A stretch of 6,299 nucleotides of DNA from an uncultured Clostridia bacterium (GCA_947177115.1 CAMWTG010000169.1:1-6299); one strand, 5' to 3'. Positions 1 through 6,073 are shown, numbered from the stretch's first letter. Notes: generated from the sequence alone by a model not told the origin. Made by a program: numbers and translations.

Positions 1-18
1 GCTCGCCTTTCCGTTTGA
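1..18 (+). CDS. Possible 3' end of an upstream gene (last five codons)
   Basis: Read from base 1, the codons give Ala-Arg-Leu-Ser-Val followed by TGA at 16-18, just before the dtd ribosome binding site. That is where a preceding operon gene would be expected to stop. In many Firmicutes the gene before dtd is relA/spoT (ppGpp synthetase/hydrolase), so this could be its C-terminus. Five codons cannot identify a protein, and the other two forward frames are also open here. The call rests on position alone. Confidence 0.25.
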   Translation, partial: ARLSV

Positions 19-23
19 AGGAG

Positions 24-30
24 AAGGAGG
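24..30 (+). promoter_or_regulatory. Ribosome binding site of dtd
   Basis: AAGGAGG lies nine bases before the ATG at 40 and fixes that start. Other ATGs nearby in the other frames lack such a site. Confidence 0.85.
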
Positions 31-39
31 AATACAAAA

Positions 40-480
40 ATGCGGGCAGTTGTGACCCGGGTCCGCTCCGCATCGGTGGAGATCGGCGGGAAGGTCAACG
101 GCGCGATCGGGCAGGGCTATCTGATCCTGCTGGGGGTCGGGCCCAACGACACGGAAGATACCTCCGTAAAGCTGGCGGACAAGATCTGCAATCTGCGGAT
201 CTTTGAGGACGAGAACGAAAAGATGAATCTGAATCTGGAGCAGGTGGGCGGTAGCATCCTGGTGGTGAGCCAGTTCACCCTCTACGCCGACACCTCCAGC
301 CGCCGTCCCGGATTTTCCGGCGCGGCGAAGCCGGACCTTGCCATTCCGCTGTATGAGAAATTCATGGAGCGCTGCCGGGAGCGGGGATTCACCGTAGAGC
401 ATGGAGAGTTCGGGGCCGATATGCAGGTGTTCTCCCAGAACGATGGTCCGGTGACCATTTTGTTTGATACGGAGAAATAG
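40..480 (+). CDS. dtd: D-aminoacyl-tRNA deacylase (DTD)
   Basis: This cytoplasmic enzyme hydrolyses the ester bond between a D-amino acid (or glycine mischarged on tRNA-Ala) and tRNA, keeping D-residues out of translation. The 146 residues match the usual 145-150 of the family. The two hallmark motifs are present: SQFTLYAD at residues 77-84 and NDGPVTI at 134-140. The latter contains the Gly-cisPro pair (136-137) that rejects L-aminoacyl substrates. The N-terminus (MRAVVTRVRSASVEIGG) is also typical, and the protein appears complete and intact. The stop codon TAG overlaps the ribosome binding site of the next gene, so the two are almost certainly co-transcribed. In Firmicutes dtd often follows relA, and the upstream edge of the window is compatible with that, but relA itself is not visible. 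Confidence 0.97.
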   Translation: MRAVVTRVRSASVEIGGKVNGAIGQGYLILLGVGPNDTEDTSVKLADKICNLRIFEDENEKMNLNLEQVGGSILVVSQFTLYADTSSRRPGFSGAAKPDLAIPLYEKFMERCRERGFTVEHGEFGADMQVFSQNDGPVTILFDTEK

Positions 481-489
481 GAGGACGCG

Positions 490-699
490 ATGAAGAATAA
501 GGAGCCCCGCTTGCTGGTCAAGACCGTGATGTGCGGCCTTGGAGGGATCGTTTGGATCGTGGATTGCGCTCATGCTATGTCCCGTGGGCGTCAGGGGCTG
601 GGATTATTGCTGTTTATTATTGCGGCAGTCTTTATTGCCGCCTCTATTATCACGCTGCGCCGGTATCTGGGCGGTCGAGCGGCAGAAAACAAGGAATAA
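490..699 (+). CDS. Small two-helix membrane protein of unknown function
   Basis: I do not recognise the family of this 69-residue protein. It has a basic N-terminus (MKNKEPRLLVK) and a first hydrophobic stretch at about residues 9-28. A short polar turn with arginines (AMSRGRQG, about 29-36) follows, then a strongly hydrophobic helix at about 37-56 and a basic and polar tail (RRYLGGRAAENKE). This suggests a membrane hairpin with both ends in the cytoplasm. The start is supported by AGGAGG at 479-484, five bases before the ATG and overlapping the dtd stop codon. It sits nine bases after dtd and 30 bases before the hydrolase gene, in the same direction. The tight coupling and good ribosome site argue that it is a real gene. 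Its function cannot be inferred beyond membrane location. Confidence 0.72.
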   Translation: MKNKEPRLLVKTVMCGLGGIVWIVDCAHAMSRGRQGLGLLLFIIAAVFIAASIITLRRYLGGRAAENKE

Positions 700-712
700 C
701 GCTTTCGCAGGA

Positions 713-718
713 AAGGAG
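713..718 (+). promoter_or_regulatory. Ribosome binding site of the MBL-fold hydrolase gene
   Basis: AAGGAG ends 11 bases before the ATG at 730. The spacing is slightly long but acceptable, and no nearer start codon exists in this frame. Confidence 0.7.
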
Positions 719-729
719 CGCGTACTGCC

Positions 730-1350
730 ATGATTTTTGATACCATCCCCGTTGGACAGATCGACACAAATTGTTATTTGATCGGCGATGAAAAAGAAAA
801 CGTCTGCGCCGTGGTGGACCCTGGCGGGTCCCCGGAGCGGGTGCTGGCCATGATCGAGAAAAGCGGCCTGGAAATGAAAATGATCCTCCTGACCCACGGC
901 CACTGGGACCATGTGGGGGCCATCCCCGCCCTGCTGGAGAAGTGGCCGGACCTGCCGGTCTACGCCCACGAGAAGGAGCTCTGTCCGGCGGACGAGCCGA
1001 ACCCCCATTACTTTTTCCCTCACGCCGGGAAGAACCAGCGGACCTACGGCGAGGGGGATGTGCTGGAGCTGGGCGGCCTGAAATTGAAAGTCCTCCACAC
1101 GCCCGGCCATTCCGGCGGCAGCGTGGTGATACTGGCGGAGGACGTGATGCTCTCTGGGGACACCCTGTTTGCGGGGACTTGCGGGCGGTGCGACCTGCCC
1201 GGCGGGGGCGAGGAGATGATGCTTACCTCCCTGGGGCGGTTGGCGCGGCTGGAGGGCGGCTATAAGGTCTGCCCCGGACACGGCGCACTGACCACTCTGG
1301 AGCATGAGCGGCAGACCAATCCCTATATGCAGCAGACGATGCGCCTATGA
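730..1350 (+). CDS. MBL-fold metal-dependent hydrolase, glyoxalase II-like
   Basis: This is a cytoplasmic metallo-beta-lactamase-fold hydrolase of the glyoxalase II/YcbL type, expected to bind two metal ions (zinc or iron) and cleave thioesters such as S-lactoyl conjugates. The full ligand set is visible: THGHWDH (His56, His58, Asp60, His61), His127 in HTPGHSGG, Asp144 in SGDTLF and His184 in PGHG. The 206 residues cover the catalytic domain only. The C-terminal substrate-binding domain of classical glyoxalase II (about 250 residues) is absent, as in the short bacterial versions. The true substrate is unknown. Low-GC Gram-positives usually lack glutathione, so a bacillithiol, cysteine or other thioester is as likely. 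The stop codon overlaps the hemZ start in ATGA, showing translational coupling. Dtd followed by an MBL hydrolase and hemZ is, to my knowledge, a recurrent order in Clostridia. Confidence 0.93.
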   Translation: MIFDTIPVGQIDTNCYLIGDEKENVCAVVDPGGSPERVLAMIEKSGLEMKMILLTHGHWDHVGAIPALLEKWPDLPVYAHEKELCPADEPNPHYFFPHAGKNQRTYGEGDVLELGGLKLKVLHTPGHSGGSVVILAEDVMLSGDTLFAGTCGRCDLPGGGEEMMLTSLGRLARLEGGYKVCPGHGALTTLEHERQTNPYMQQTMRL

Positions 1351-2813
1351 AACTGATTTTTGAAGGCCACGACTACCGCTACGCCGTGGAACAGAGCTTG
1401 CTGGCCTTTTTCCCAGAAGAGCGTCCTGTTTACGAGGGAGCCGATCCCCACACGGCATATGTCCGGCTGGCGGTGGACGGTCCGGCGGCTAATGCGTCCA
1501 CGGAATTGGCGATGGACGGAAAAACTGCCGCTGGTACGTCCCAGATCGATATTTCCGGTGCGGAGGACGAATATGAGCGGGAGCGGCTGCTGCAAAGGGC
1601 CGTGAAGCTCAGCTTTTTCGAGGCCGCGCGGACGCTGACAGGCGTTACCCCCGCCTGGGGGGCTCTTACCGGCATCCGGCCCGCCAAGCTGGCGGCGGGG
1701 CTGCTGGAGGAGGGAAAGAGCGAGGCGGAGACGGACCGGATCCTGCGGGACGTCTACTTTGTCTCCGATTCCCGGCGGGCCCTGTGCCTGCCCTGCGCCA
1801 AGGCGGGGCTGGAAGCCAAACAGGGGTTAAAGAAAAATGAGATCTCCCTGTACGTGGGCATCCCCTTCTGCCCTACCCGGTGTGCCTATTGCAGCTTCGT
1901 CAGCAACAGCGTGGAAAAATCCTTCCATCTGGTAGAGCCCTATTTGCAGGCCCTGCTGGCGGAGGTGGATAGCGCTTCGGCCATGGTGAAGGACCTGGGC
2001 CTGCGGGTGAAATCCTTCTACATGGGCGGCGGCACGCCCACCACCCTGTCGGCGGACCAGATGGACCGCCTGCTGGGGCGGCTGCGGGAAAAATTTGATC
2101 TGGCGGACGCCGTGGAACTGACGGTGGAGGCCGGAAGGCCGGACACCATCACGGCGGAGAAGCTGGCGGTCCTGATGAAAAACGGGGTCACCCGGGTCAG
2201 CGTGAATCCTCAGTCCATGGACAATAAAGTCCTTGCCGCCATCGGGCGGCGGCACAGCGGGGACGATATCCGCGCCGCTATGGAGCTGGTGAACGCGGCG
2301 GGGTTCCCCCATGTGAACATGGACCTCATCGCCGGACTGCCGGAGGATACCCCGGAGAGCTTCCGGCGGACCTTGGACGAGGTCCTCGCCTTCGGCACGG
2401 ACAACATCACCATCCACACTCTGTCCCTTAAAAAGGGCAGCCGCATCATGCTGGAGGGCACCCGGATCCCCACGGTGGAGGAGGTGTCCGCCATGCTGGA
2501 TCACGCCGCGCCCGCGCTGCGCTCGGCGGGGTTTGATCCCTACTACCTCTACCGGCAGAAATACATGTCCGGCAGCTTTGAAAACGTGGGCTGGTGCAGG
2601 CCGGGCGGCACGGGATGGTACAACATCTATATCATGGAGGAGCTTCACACCATCCTCAGCCTGGGAGCGGGAGGCTCCACCAAGATGGTGGATGCGGAGC
2701 GGAACCACATCGAGAGAGTCTTCAATCTGAAATTCCCCCAGGAGTATATTCAGCGTCCCGAGAAGATCGAGGCCAATCAGGCCGCTTTCCGGGCGTTCTA
2801 CCAACAAATATAG
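1347..2813 (+). CDS. hemZ: Radical SAM protein HemZ (coproporphyrinogen dehydrogenase-like)
   Basis: This is a member of the HemN/HemW radical-SAM superfamily. It is annotated as oxygen-independent coproporphyrinogen III dehydrogenase, although the exact reaction of HemZ proteins is less firmly established than that of HemN. In order, the 488 residues show an N-terminal HemZ-specific region (1-165) with TGIRPAKL at 108-115. The radical-SAM core starts at ISLYVGIPFCPTRCAYC, where Cys175, Cys179 and Cys182 bind the 4Fe-4S cluster. SAM-contacting GGGTPT is at 227-232, SVNPQSM at 285-291, and the DLIAGLPEDT strand at 326-335. A HemZ-type tail (LYRQKYMSGSFENVGWCRPG, 401-420) follows. Length is normal and nothing appears broken. 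No ribosome site precedes the ATG, which overlaps the previous stop by four bases, so translation probably depends on re-initiation. An extra CLPC pair (147-150) lies shortly before the cluster motif. No other haem genes are in view. Confidence 0.93.
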   Translation: MKLIFEGHDYRYAVEQSLLAFFPEERPVYEGADPHTAYVRLAVDGPAANASTELAMDGKTAAGTSQIDISGAEDEYERERLLQRAVKLSFFEAARTLTGVTPAWGALTGIRPAKLAAGLLEEGKSEAETDRILRDVYFVSDSRRALCLPCAKAGLEAKQGLKKNEISLYVGIPFCPTRCAYCSFVSNSVEKSFHLVEPYLQALLAEVDSASAMVKDLGLRVKSFYMGGGTPTTLSADQMDRLLGRLREKFDLADAVELTVEAGRPDTITAEKLAVLMKNGVTRVSVNPQSMDNKVLAAIGRRHSGDDIRAAMELVNAAGFPHVNMDLIAGLPEDTPESFRRTLDEVLAFGTDNITIHTLSLKKGSRIMLEGTRIPTVEEVSAMLDHAAPALRSAGFDPYYLYRQKYMSGSFENVGWCRPGGTGWYNIYIMEELHTILSLGAGGSTKMVDAERNHIERVFNLKFPQEYIQRPEKIEANQAAFRAFYQQI

Positions 2814-2833
2814 GAAGACCCGCGGAATGCAGA

Positions 2834-2839
2834 AAGGAG
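2834..2839 (+). promoter_or_regulatory. Ribosome binding site that decides the kinase start
   Basis: AAGGAG ends eight bases before the ATG at 2848. An in-frame ATG at 2827 lies upstream of this site and has no ribosome site of its own, so the start at 2848 is preferred. Confidence 0.8.
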
Positions 2840-2847
2840 CAGTGAAA

Positions 2848-3792
2848 ATGGCATACTCACTCAGTTGGATCAACGATGCTGTCCGCAGCGACCCACGGGG
2901 GTTTGCGCAGGAGAGCGATGAGGGCTATAATAAGAAGATCGAAGCCGCCGCCCGGAAGATCGCGGACAACCTGTCCAGATCCCGGATCGTCCTGCTCTCC
3001 GGTCCCTCCGGCTCCGGCAAAACTACCACAGCCAAGAAGATCGAAGCCAGGCTGAAGGAGATGGGCATCAACTCCCATTCCGTGGAGATGGACAACTACT
3101 TCAAAACCGTGGACCCGGAGACCGCTCCGCGGAACCGGGAGGGACAGATCGACTATGAATCTCCCTTCTGCATGGATATGGATCTGCTTAACCGGCACTT
3201 TGCTGCCCTGGACCGGGGGGAGAAGATCCTGATCCCCAAATTCGAGTTTGCCCGGCAGATGCGCTCGGATATCAAGAGCCAGCCCCTCCAGCTGGGAAAG
3301 GACGAGATCGCCATCTTCGAGGGGATCCATGCGCTCAACGACATTATCACCGGCCGGAACCCGGACGCCGCCAAGGTGTACATTTCTGCCCGTTCCGACA
3401 TCCTGGACGATACGGGAGATGTGGTGTTCAAGCGCACCTGGCTGCGCCTGGAGCGGCGCACGGTGCGGGACAGCAAGTTCCGGGCATGGAAGGCGGATGT
3501 AACGGTTAAAATGTGGGCAAACGTCCGCCGGGGGGAGAAGCTGTATATCTCGCCCTTCAAGGACAACGCCAGCATCGTATTCGACAGCACCCTCCCCTAT
3601 GAGATCAGCGTGATCCGCGCCTTTGCCCAGCCGCTGTTTGACCACCTCCGGGTGTCGCCGGACATGGAGCGGTATGAGGAGGTCCGCCATCTGACGGAGG
3701 CGTACCCCAAGTTTGAGGTCCTGGATGAAAAATACGTAGCAGAGGACTCTCTGATCCGGGAGTTCATCGGCGGCGGCATCTACGATGACTGA
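2848..3792 (+). CDS. P-loop nucleoside kinase, uridine kinase/phosphoribulokinase family
   Basis: This is a cytoplasmic ATP-dependent kinase, probably phosphorylating a nucleoside such as uridine. In the 314-residue form the Walker A motif GPSGSGKT is at 52-59. The substrate-side acidic motif MDNYFK is at 81-86, comparable to the aspartate-containing loop after strand 2 in uridine kinases. IFEGIHAL (157-163), a Walker B-like strand with Glu158, follows, and the Arg-rich segment RTWLRLERRTVRDSK at 196-210 looks like the lid. The first 45 residues are helical and polar. Many Clostridia carry a longer homologue of about 550 residues with an N-terminal TGS/ThrRS-like part. Here only the kinase half is present, and no such sequence lies upstream. 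A longer start at 2827 would add seven residues but places the ribosome site inside the gene. The 34-base gap after hemZ suggests the same operon. Substrate specificity is inferred from family only. Confidence 0.88.
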   Translation: MAYSLSWINDAVRSDPRGFAQESDEGYNKKIEAAARKIADNLSRSRIVLLSGPSGSGKTTTAKKIEARLKEMGINSHSVEMDNYFKTVDPETAPRNREGQIDYESPFCMDMDLLNRHFAALDRGEKILIPKFEFARQMRSDIKSQPLQLGKDEIAIFEGIHALNDIITGRNPDAAKVYISARSDILDDTGDVVFKRTWLRLERRTVRDSKFRAWKADVTVKMWANVRRGEKLYISPFKDNASIVFDSTLPYEISVIRAFAQPLFDHLRVSPDMERYEEVRHLTEAYPKFEVLDEKYVAEDSLIREFIGGGIYDD

Positions 3793-3865
3793 TGCATTCC
3801 CCCGTTTAAAAGCGCAATACCGTCACCGGGCGGAGATCTCAGAACAGCAAGGATTTCAGGCTCGG

Positions 3866-3884
3866 ATCAAAAGTTCTTTTTGAT
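3866..3884 (+). repeat. Small inverted repeat (first hairpin)
   Basis: ATCAAAA at 3866-3872 is complementary to TTTTGAT at 3878-3884, with a five-base loop (GTTCT). It abuts and shares two bases with the next hairpin, so the two may be alternative or stacked structures. Confidence 0.55.
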
Positions 3885-3908
3885 ACTTTTTCTTTCAAGA
3901 AAAAGTAT
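3883..3908 (+). repeat. Perfect AT-rich inverted repeat upstream of the coiled-coil gene
   Basis: The arms ATACTTTTTCTT (3883-3894) and AAGAAAAAGTAT (3897-3908) are exact reverse complements. A realistic fold is a 10-bp stem with a six-base loop, TTTCAA. It ends three bases before the AGGAGG site of the next gene. The stem contains its own T-run and A-run, so it could act as a weak terminator in either direction, hold the ribosome site accessible, or be a dispersed intergenic repeat. I cannot choose between these from one copy. Confidence 0.6.
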
Positions 3909-3911
3909 GAC

Positions 3912-3917
3912 AGGAGG
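3912..3917 (+). promoter_or_regulatory. Ribosome binding site of the coiled-coil gene
   Basis: AGGAGG lies seven bases before the ATG at 3925. It fixes this start against the in-frame ATG at 3880, which lies inside the hairpin region and would give 15 extra residues encoded by the repeat. Confidence 0.85.
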
Positions 3918-3924
3918 TTTTGAC

Positions 3925-4206
3925 ATGAAGTTTACCGTATCGGTCCCGTCCTGGCGGCGGCTGAAGGGAAAGGCGGAGGACCGGGTCTCCCAGGTCCGCC
4001 TGGAGCGTGAGATCCGGGACCTGCAGGAGGAGATCGACCTTCAGATGCAGATGGTGGGGGAGATCATGTATGCCGCCCATCGGGGCAGCCCCGCCGAGAG
4101 CGAGGATATCCAAAGGATTTTGGAGTATGTGGATGGGCTCTATGAGGAAATGGAGGCCCATTTGGAGGAGATTTTGCCTGCCGCCGGTCTGAACGGCGCT
4201 GAGTGA
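3925..4206 (+). CDS. Small coiled-coil hypothetical protein
   Basis: This 93-residue protein has no signal peptide or membrane segment and consists mainly of charged helix. A basic N-terminal segment (MKFTVSVPSWRRLKGKAEDR) is followed by heptad-like helices at about 21-50 (VRLEREIRDLQEEIDLQMQM) and 58-85 (SEDIQRILEYVDGLYEEMEA). A turn (HRGSPAES) separates them, which suggests a helical hairpin or antiparallel coiled coil. The pattern resembles the N-terminal half of small Firmicutes zinc-ribbon proteins, where a similar leading segment and two coils precede a CxxC ribbon. Here no cysteine pair follows and the protein stops. That resemblance is from memory of the pattern, not from a search. 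Function is unknown. The excellent ribosome site and codon use like the neighbours support a real gene. Confidence 0.75.
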   Translation: MKFTVSVPSWRRLKGKAEDRVSQVRLEREIRDLQEEIDLQMQMVGEIMYAAHRGSPAESEDIQRILEYVDGLYEEMEAHLEEILPAAGLNGAE

Positions 4207-4217
4207 TCTGCCCGCCG

Positions 4218-4240
4218 CGCCTCCCGGACCACCGGAGGCG
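4218..4240 (+). terminator. GC-rich hairpin after the coiled-coil gene
   Basis: CGCCTCC (4218-4224) pairs with GGAGGCG (4234-4240). Two further G-C pairs across a one-base bulge close the loop ACCA. It begins 12 bases after the stop codon, where a terminator is expected. No T-tract follows, so intrinsic termination is doubtful and it may only stabilise the mRNA end. Confidence 0.35.
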
Positions 4241-4300
4241 GCGCAAAACGGCCGCGCTCCGGGGCGGCAAAGAACTAGAATTTCTGCCGCAGCTGCCCCG

Positions 4301-4306
4301 TATACT
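4301..4306 (+). promoter_or_regulatory. Possible -10 box (TATACT) for the flippase gene
   Basis: TATACT matches the vegetative consensus at five of six positions and sits 54 bases before the ATG at 4361, in a spacer where a new transcript could start. No good -35 is seen at 16-18 bases upstream (the region reads AGAATTT). A sporulation sigma factor is an alternative, given that SpoVB-type genes can be sporulation-controlled, but the match is not convincing. Confidence 0.3.
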
Positions 4307-4315
4307 GATAGCACA

Positions 4316-4333
4316 GCGGGGCCGCCGCCCCGC
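4316..4333 (+). promoter_or_regulatory. GC hairpin in the flippase leader
   Basis: GCGGGGC (4316-4322) and GCCCCGC (4327-4333) are perfect complements around CGCC, followed by ATTCTTT. If transcription starts about seven bases after TATACT, this hairpin is at the very 5' end of the mRNA and could protect it from decay. For transcription entering from upstream it is terminator-like, though the T-tract is weak. Confidence 0.4.
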
Positions 4334-4360
4334 ATTCTTTGCGAAAAAAGAGGAAATCCA

Positions 4361-5965
4361 ATGTCCAGAGAAAAGAAACAGTCCTTTATGGGCGGCGTCA
4401 CCATTATGGCCATCTCCACCGTGTTCGTGAAGATCTGCGGCGCGCTCTACAAGATCCCCCTGAATAACATCCTGGGCGATGAGGGCGTCACCTATTTCAC
4501 CAGCGCGTATAACATTTACGCCCTCCTCCTGACGGTGTCCACCGCCGGACTGCCCCTGGCCCTCAGCAAGCTCATCAGCGAGGCCAACGCCACCAACCGC
4601 CGGACCCAGATGCGGCGCTGCTTCCATACCGCTATGGTCATTTTTGTGGCCCTGGGCGCCGCCGGTTCCGCCGTCATGCTGCTGTTTACCAGGCAGCTGG
4701 CCGCTCTGCTGAAGACGCCATCAGCCTATTGGGCGATCAAGTGCCTGGGCGTATCCGTGGTCTGCGTGTCCATCATGTGCGCCTACAGGGGATTTGCCCA
4801 GGGCCGGCAGAACATGGTGCCCACGGCGGTCTCGCAGTTCATTGAAGCCTTTACCAAGCTGGTGGCGGGACTGCCGCTGGCCTGGTGGCTCATCCGTTCC
4901 GGCCAGCCCCTGGAGATCGGCGCGGCGGGCGCCATCGTGGGCGTCAGCGCGGGCATCGTGCTGGCGATGCTTTACATGTGGGCCAACTATCGCAAAAACC
5001 GGGGGCCGATCATGTGGGGCACGGATAAGCCCCAGAGCTATGGGACCATCGCCCGCCGCCTGCTGGCCCTGGGCATCCCCATCACCATCGGCCAGGCGGG
5101 GATGAGCCTGTTCAACACCCTGGACCAGGCCATTATCATGGGCCAGCTCCAGAGCGTGCTGGGTCTGGGCGAGGCGGAGGCCGCCAAGCTTTATGGGCAG
5201 TACACCTTCAGCAGCACCCTTTTCAACCTGCCCGCGGCGTTTCTGCCGGCTGTGGCGGTGAGCCTGATCCCCGCCGTTACCGTGGCGGTGAACCGCAAAG
5301 ACCACCGGGAGGTCAATAAAGTGGTGACCACCAGTTTCCGGCTGATCGCCATGCTGGCGATCCCGGCGGGCGTGGGCTTGTCGGTGCTGGCGGGCCCCAT
5401 CCTGCATCTTCTTTACCCCGCCCGGCAGGAGACGGCGGACGCCGCGACCTACCATCTGCAGCTGCTGGGCGTTGCCTCCGTCCTGGTGTGCATCATGCTG
5501 TTGACCAACTCCATCATGCAGGCCCACGGCAAGGTCAACTGGCCCATCTATACCATGCTCCTCGGCGGCGGGGTGAAGGTAGGGGTCAACTATATCCTGG
5601 TCGGGAATCCGTCTGTTAACATCAAAGGTGCCCCAATCGGAACACTGATCTGCTACGGCCTGATTGCCGTCCTCAACCTGTTCCTTGTCAGCCACCTGCT
5701 GGAAAAGAAGCCCAACTATCCCGCCATCTTCGCCAAGCCTGTGCTGGCCTCCATCGTCATGGGTGCGGCGGCGTGGGCATCCTACGGCCTGCTGGGGCGG
5801 TTCCTCAGCGGCGGCTATGTAAAGTCCAGCCTATGCACTATGCTGGCGGTGGGCATCGCGGTGGTGGTGTACCTGATCCTGGTCATTGCTCTCCGGATGA
5901 TCACCCGGGAGGACCTGAAAATGGTCCCCCACGGGAACAAGCTGGCGCGGTTGCTGCGCTTATAA
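4361..5965 (+). CDS. MOP-family oligosaccharide flippase, SpoVB/MurJ-like
   Basis: This polytopic inner-membrane transporter of the MVF/MOP superfamily is expected to flip undecaprenyl-linked sugar precursors (lipid II or polysaccharide units) across the cytoplasmic membrane. The 534 residues match B. subtilis SpoVB, YtgP and YabM. About 14 hydrophobic segments can be counted, including roughly 12-33, 49-68, 88-110, 127-142, 163-179, 187-207, 235-256, 287-308, 327-352, 364-384, 396-413, 424-446, 458-479 and 489-511. Family motifs are the start FMGGVTIMAISTVFVKICGALYK region, LGDEGVTYF (38-46), GFAQGRQNMVPTAVSQFIE (144-162) and SLIPAV (301-306). An AGAGGA ribosome site lies six bases before the ATG. 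SpoVB acts in spore cortex synthesis, whereas YtgP/YabM act in vegetative cells. I cannot tell which subgroup this is, so no symbol is given. It appears to be its own transcription unit, closed by the stem-loop at 5987-6019. Confidence 0.9.
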   Translation: MSREKKQSFMGGVTIMAISTVFVKICGALYKIPLNNILGDEGVTYFTSAYNIYALLLTVSTAGLPLALSKLISEANATNRRTQMRRCFHTAMVIFVALGAAGSAVMLLFTRQLAALLKTPSAYWAIKCLGVSVVCVSIMCAYRGFAQGRQNMVPTAVSQFIEAFTKLVAGLPLAWWLIRSGQPLEIGAAGAIVGVSAGIVLAMLYMWANYRKNRGPIMWGTDKPQSYGTIARRLLALGIPITIGQAGMSLFNTLDQAIIMGQLQSVLGLGEAEAAKLYGQYTFSSTLFNLPAAFLPAVAVSLIPAVTVAVNRKDHREVNKVVTTSFRLIAMLAIPAGVGLSVLAGPILHLLYPARQETADAATYHLQLLGVASVLVCIMLLTNSIMQAHGKVNWPIYTMLLGGGVKVGVNYILVGNPSVNIKGAPIGTLICYGLIAVLNLFLVSHLLEKKPNYPAIFAKPVLASIVMGAAAWASYGLLGRFLSGGYVKSSLCTMLAVGIAVVVYLILVIALRMITREDLKMVPHGNKLARLLRL

Positions 5966-5986
5966 TCTGGGATGTTTCTACAACAA

Positions 5987-6019
5987 GAGCGCCCATTCCG
6001 TATAACGGGATGGGTGCTC
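5987..6019 (+). terminator. Stem-loop terminator after the flippase gene
   Basis: The arms 5987-6000 and 6006-6019 form a 14-bp stem with 12 Watson-Crick and two G-T wobble pairs, capped by the loop TATAA. It starts 22 bases after the stop codon. The tail (CTGTTATATCT) is only moderately T-rich, so efficiency is uncertain, but the position and stem length strongly suggest the transcript end. Confidence 0.7.
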
Positions 6020-6057
6020 CTGTTATATCTGATCAGGATACCCTCACGCCCATCTCA

Positions 6058-6071
6058 TAAAAATGTGGTAT
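6058..6071 (+). repeat. Direct repeat copy 1 (TAAAAATGTGGTAT)
   Basis: This 14-base string recurs at 6107-6120 with 13 of 14 bases identical, 49 bases away. Copy 1 straddles the left boundary of the inverted-repeat element. Confidence 0.6.
6062..6068 (+). repeat. Left flanking direct repeat AATGTGG (possible target duplication)
   Basis: AATGTGG occurs immediately outside the left TATAGTC end and again at 6231-6237 immediately outside the right end, apart from one extra T at 6230. That is the arrangement expected of a target-site duplication. A third copy inside the element (6111-6117) weakens this reading. Confidence 0.4.
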
Positions 6072-6073
6072 AG

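Larger units (their letters stand above)
3793..3924 (+). other. Intergenic spacer with AT-rich double hairpin
   Basis: This 132-base stretch separates the kinase and coiled-coil genes. The first 70 bases show no gene or clear promoter. The last 60 abruptly become AT-rich in an otherwise GC-rich window and hold the two hairpins described separately. No convincing terminator with a GC stem and a T-tract is present after the kinase stop. Confidence 0.6.

Noticed and set aside
604..1305. 233-codon minus-strand frame opposite the hydrolase and small membrane protein genes
   Set aside because: The sense strand has an intact metal-ligand set. The antisense product shows only shadow-like composition.
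1827..2873. Long open frame on the minus strand opposite hemZ
   Set aside because: It lies wholly antisense to a protein with clear radical-SAM motifs. Its composition is rich in Arg, His, Gln and Pro as expected of a GC-rich shadow, and no ribosome site or family motif is seen.
2857..3690. 277-codon minus-strand frame opposite the kinase gene
   Set aside because: Antisense to a gene with an intact Walker A and a good ribosome site; no motif or ribosome site of its own.
3880..3908. Promoter with -35 TTGATA and -10 AAGTAT upstream of the coiled-coil gene
   Set aside because: The -10 match is poor and both boxes lie inside the inverted repeat. The implied transcript start would fall on the ribosome site itself.
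3880..3924. Upstream ATG at 3880 as the start of the coiled-coil protein
   Set aside because: It would place the AGGAGG site inside the gene and encode 15 residues from the hairpin repeat; the ATG at 3925 has ideal spacing.
4203..4430. 75-codon plus-strand frame across the spacer into the flippase gene
   Set aside because: It overlaps the stop codon of the coiled-coil gene and the flippase start in another frame, and the product is Arg/Pro-rich. No ribosome site fits its start.
4721..5695. 324-codon open frame on the minus strand opposite the flippase gene
   Set aside because: The translation is extremely rich in His, Gln, Asp, Gly and Ala, with no recognisable domain, and it mirrors the codon bias of the sense gene. 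It is a shadow frame.
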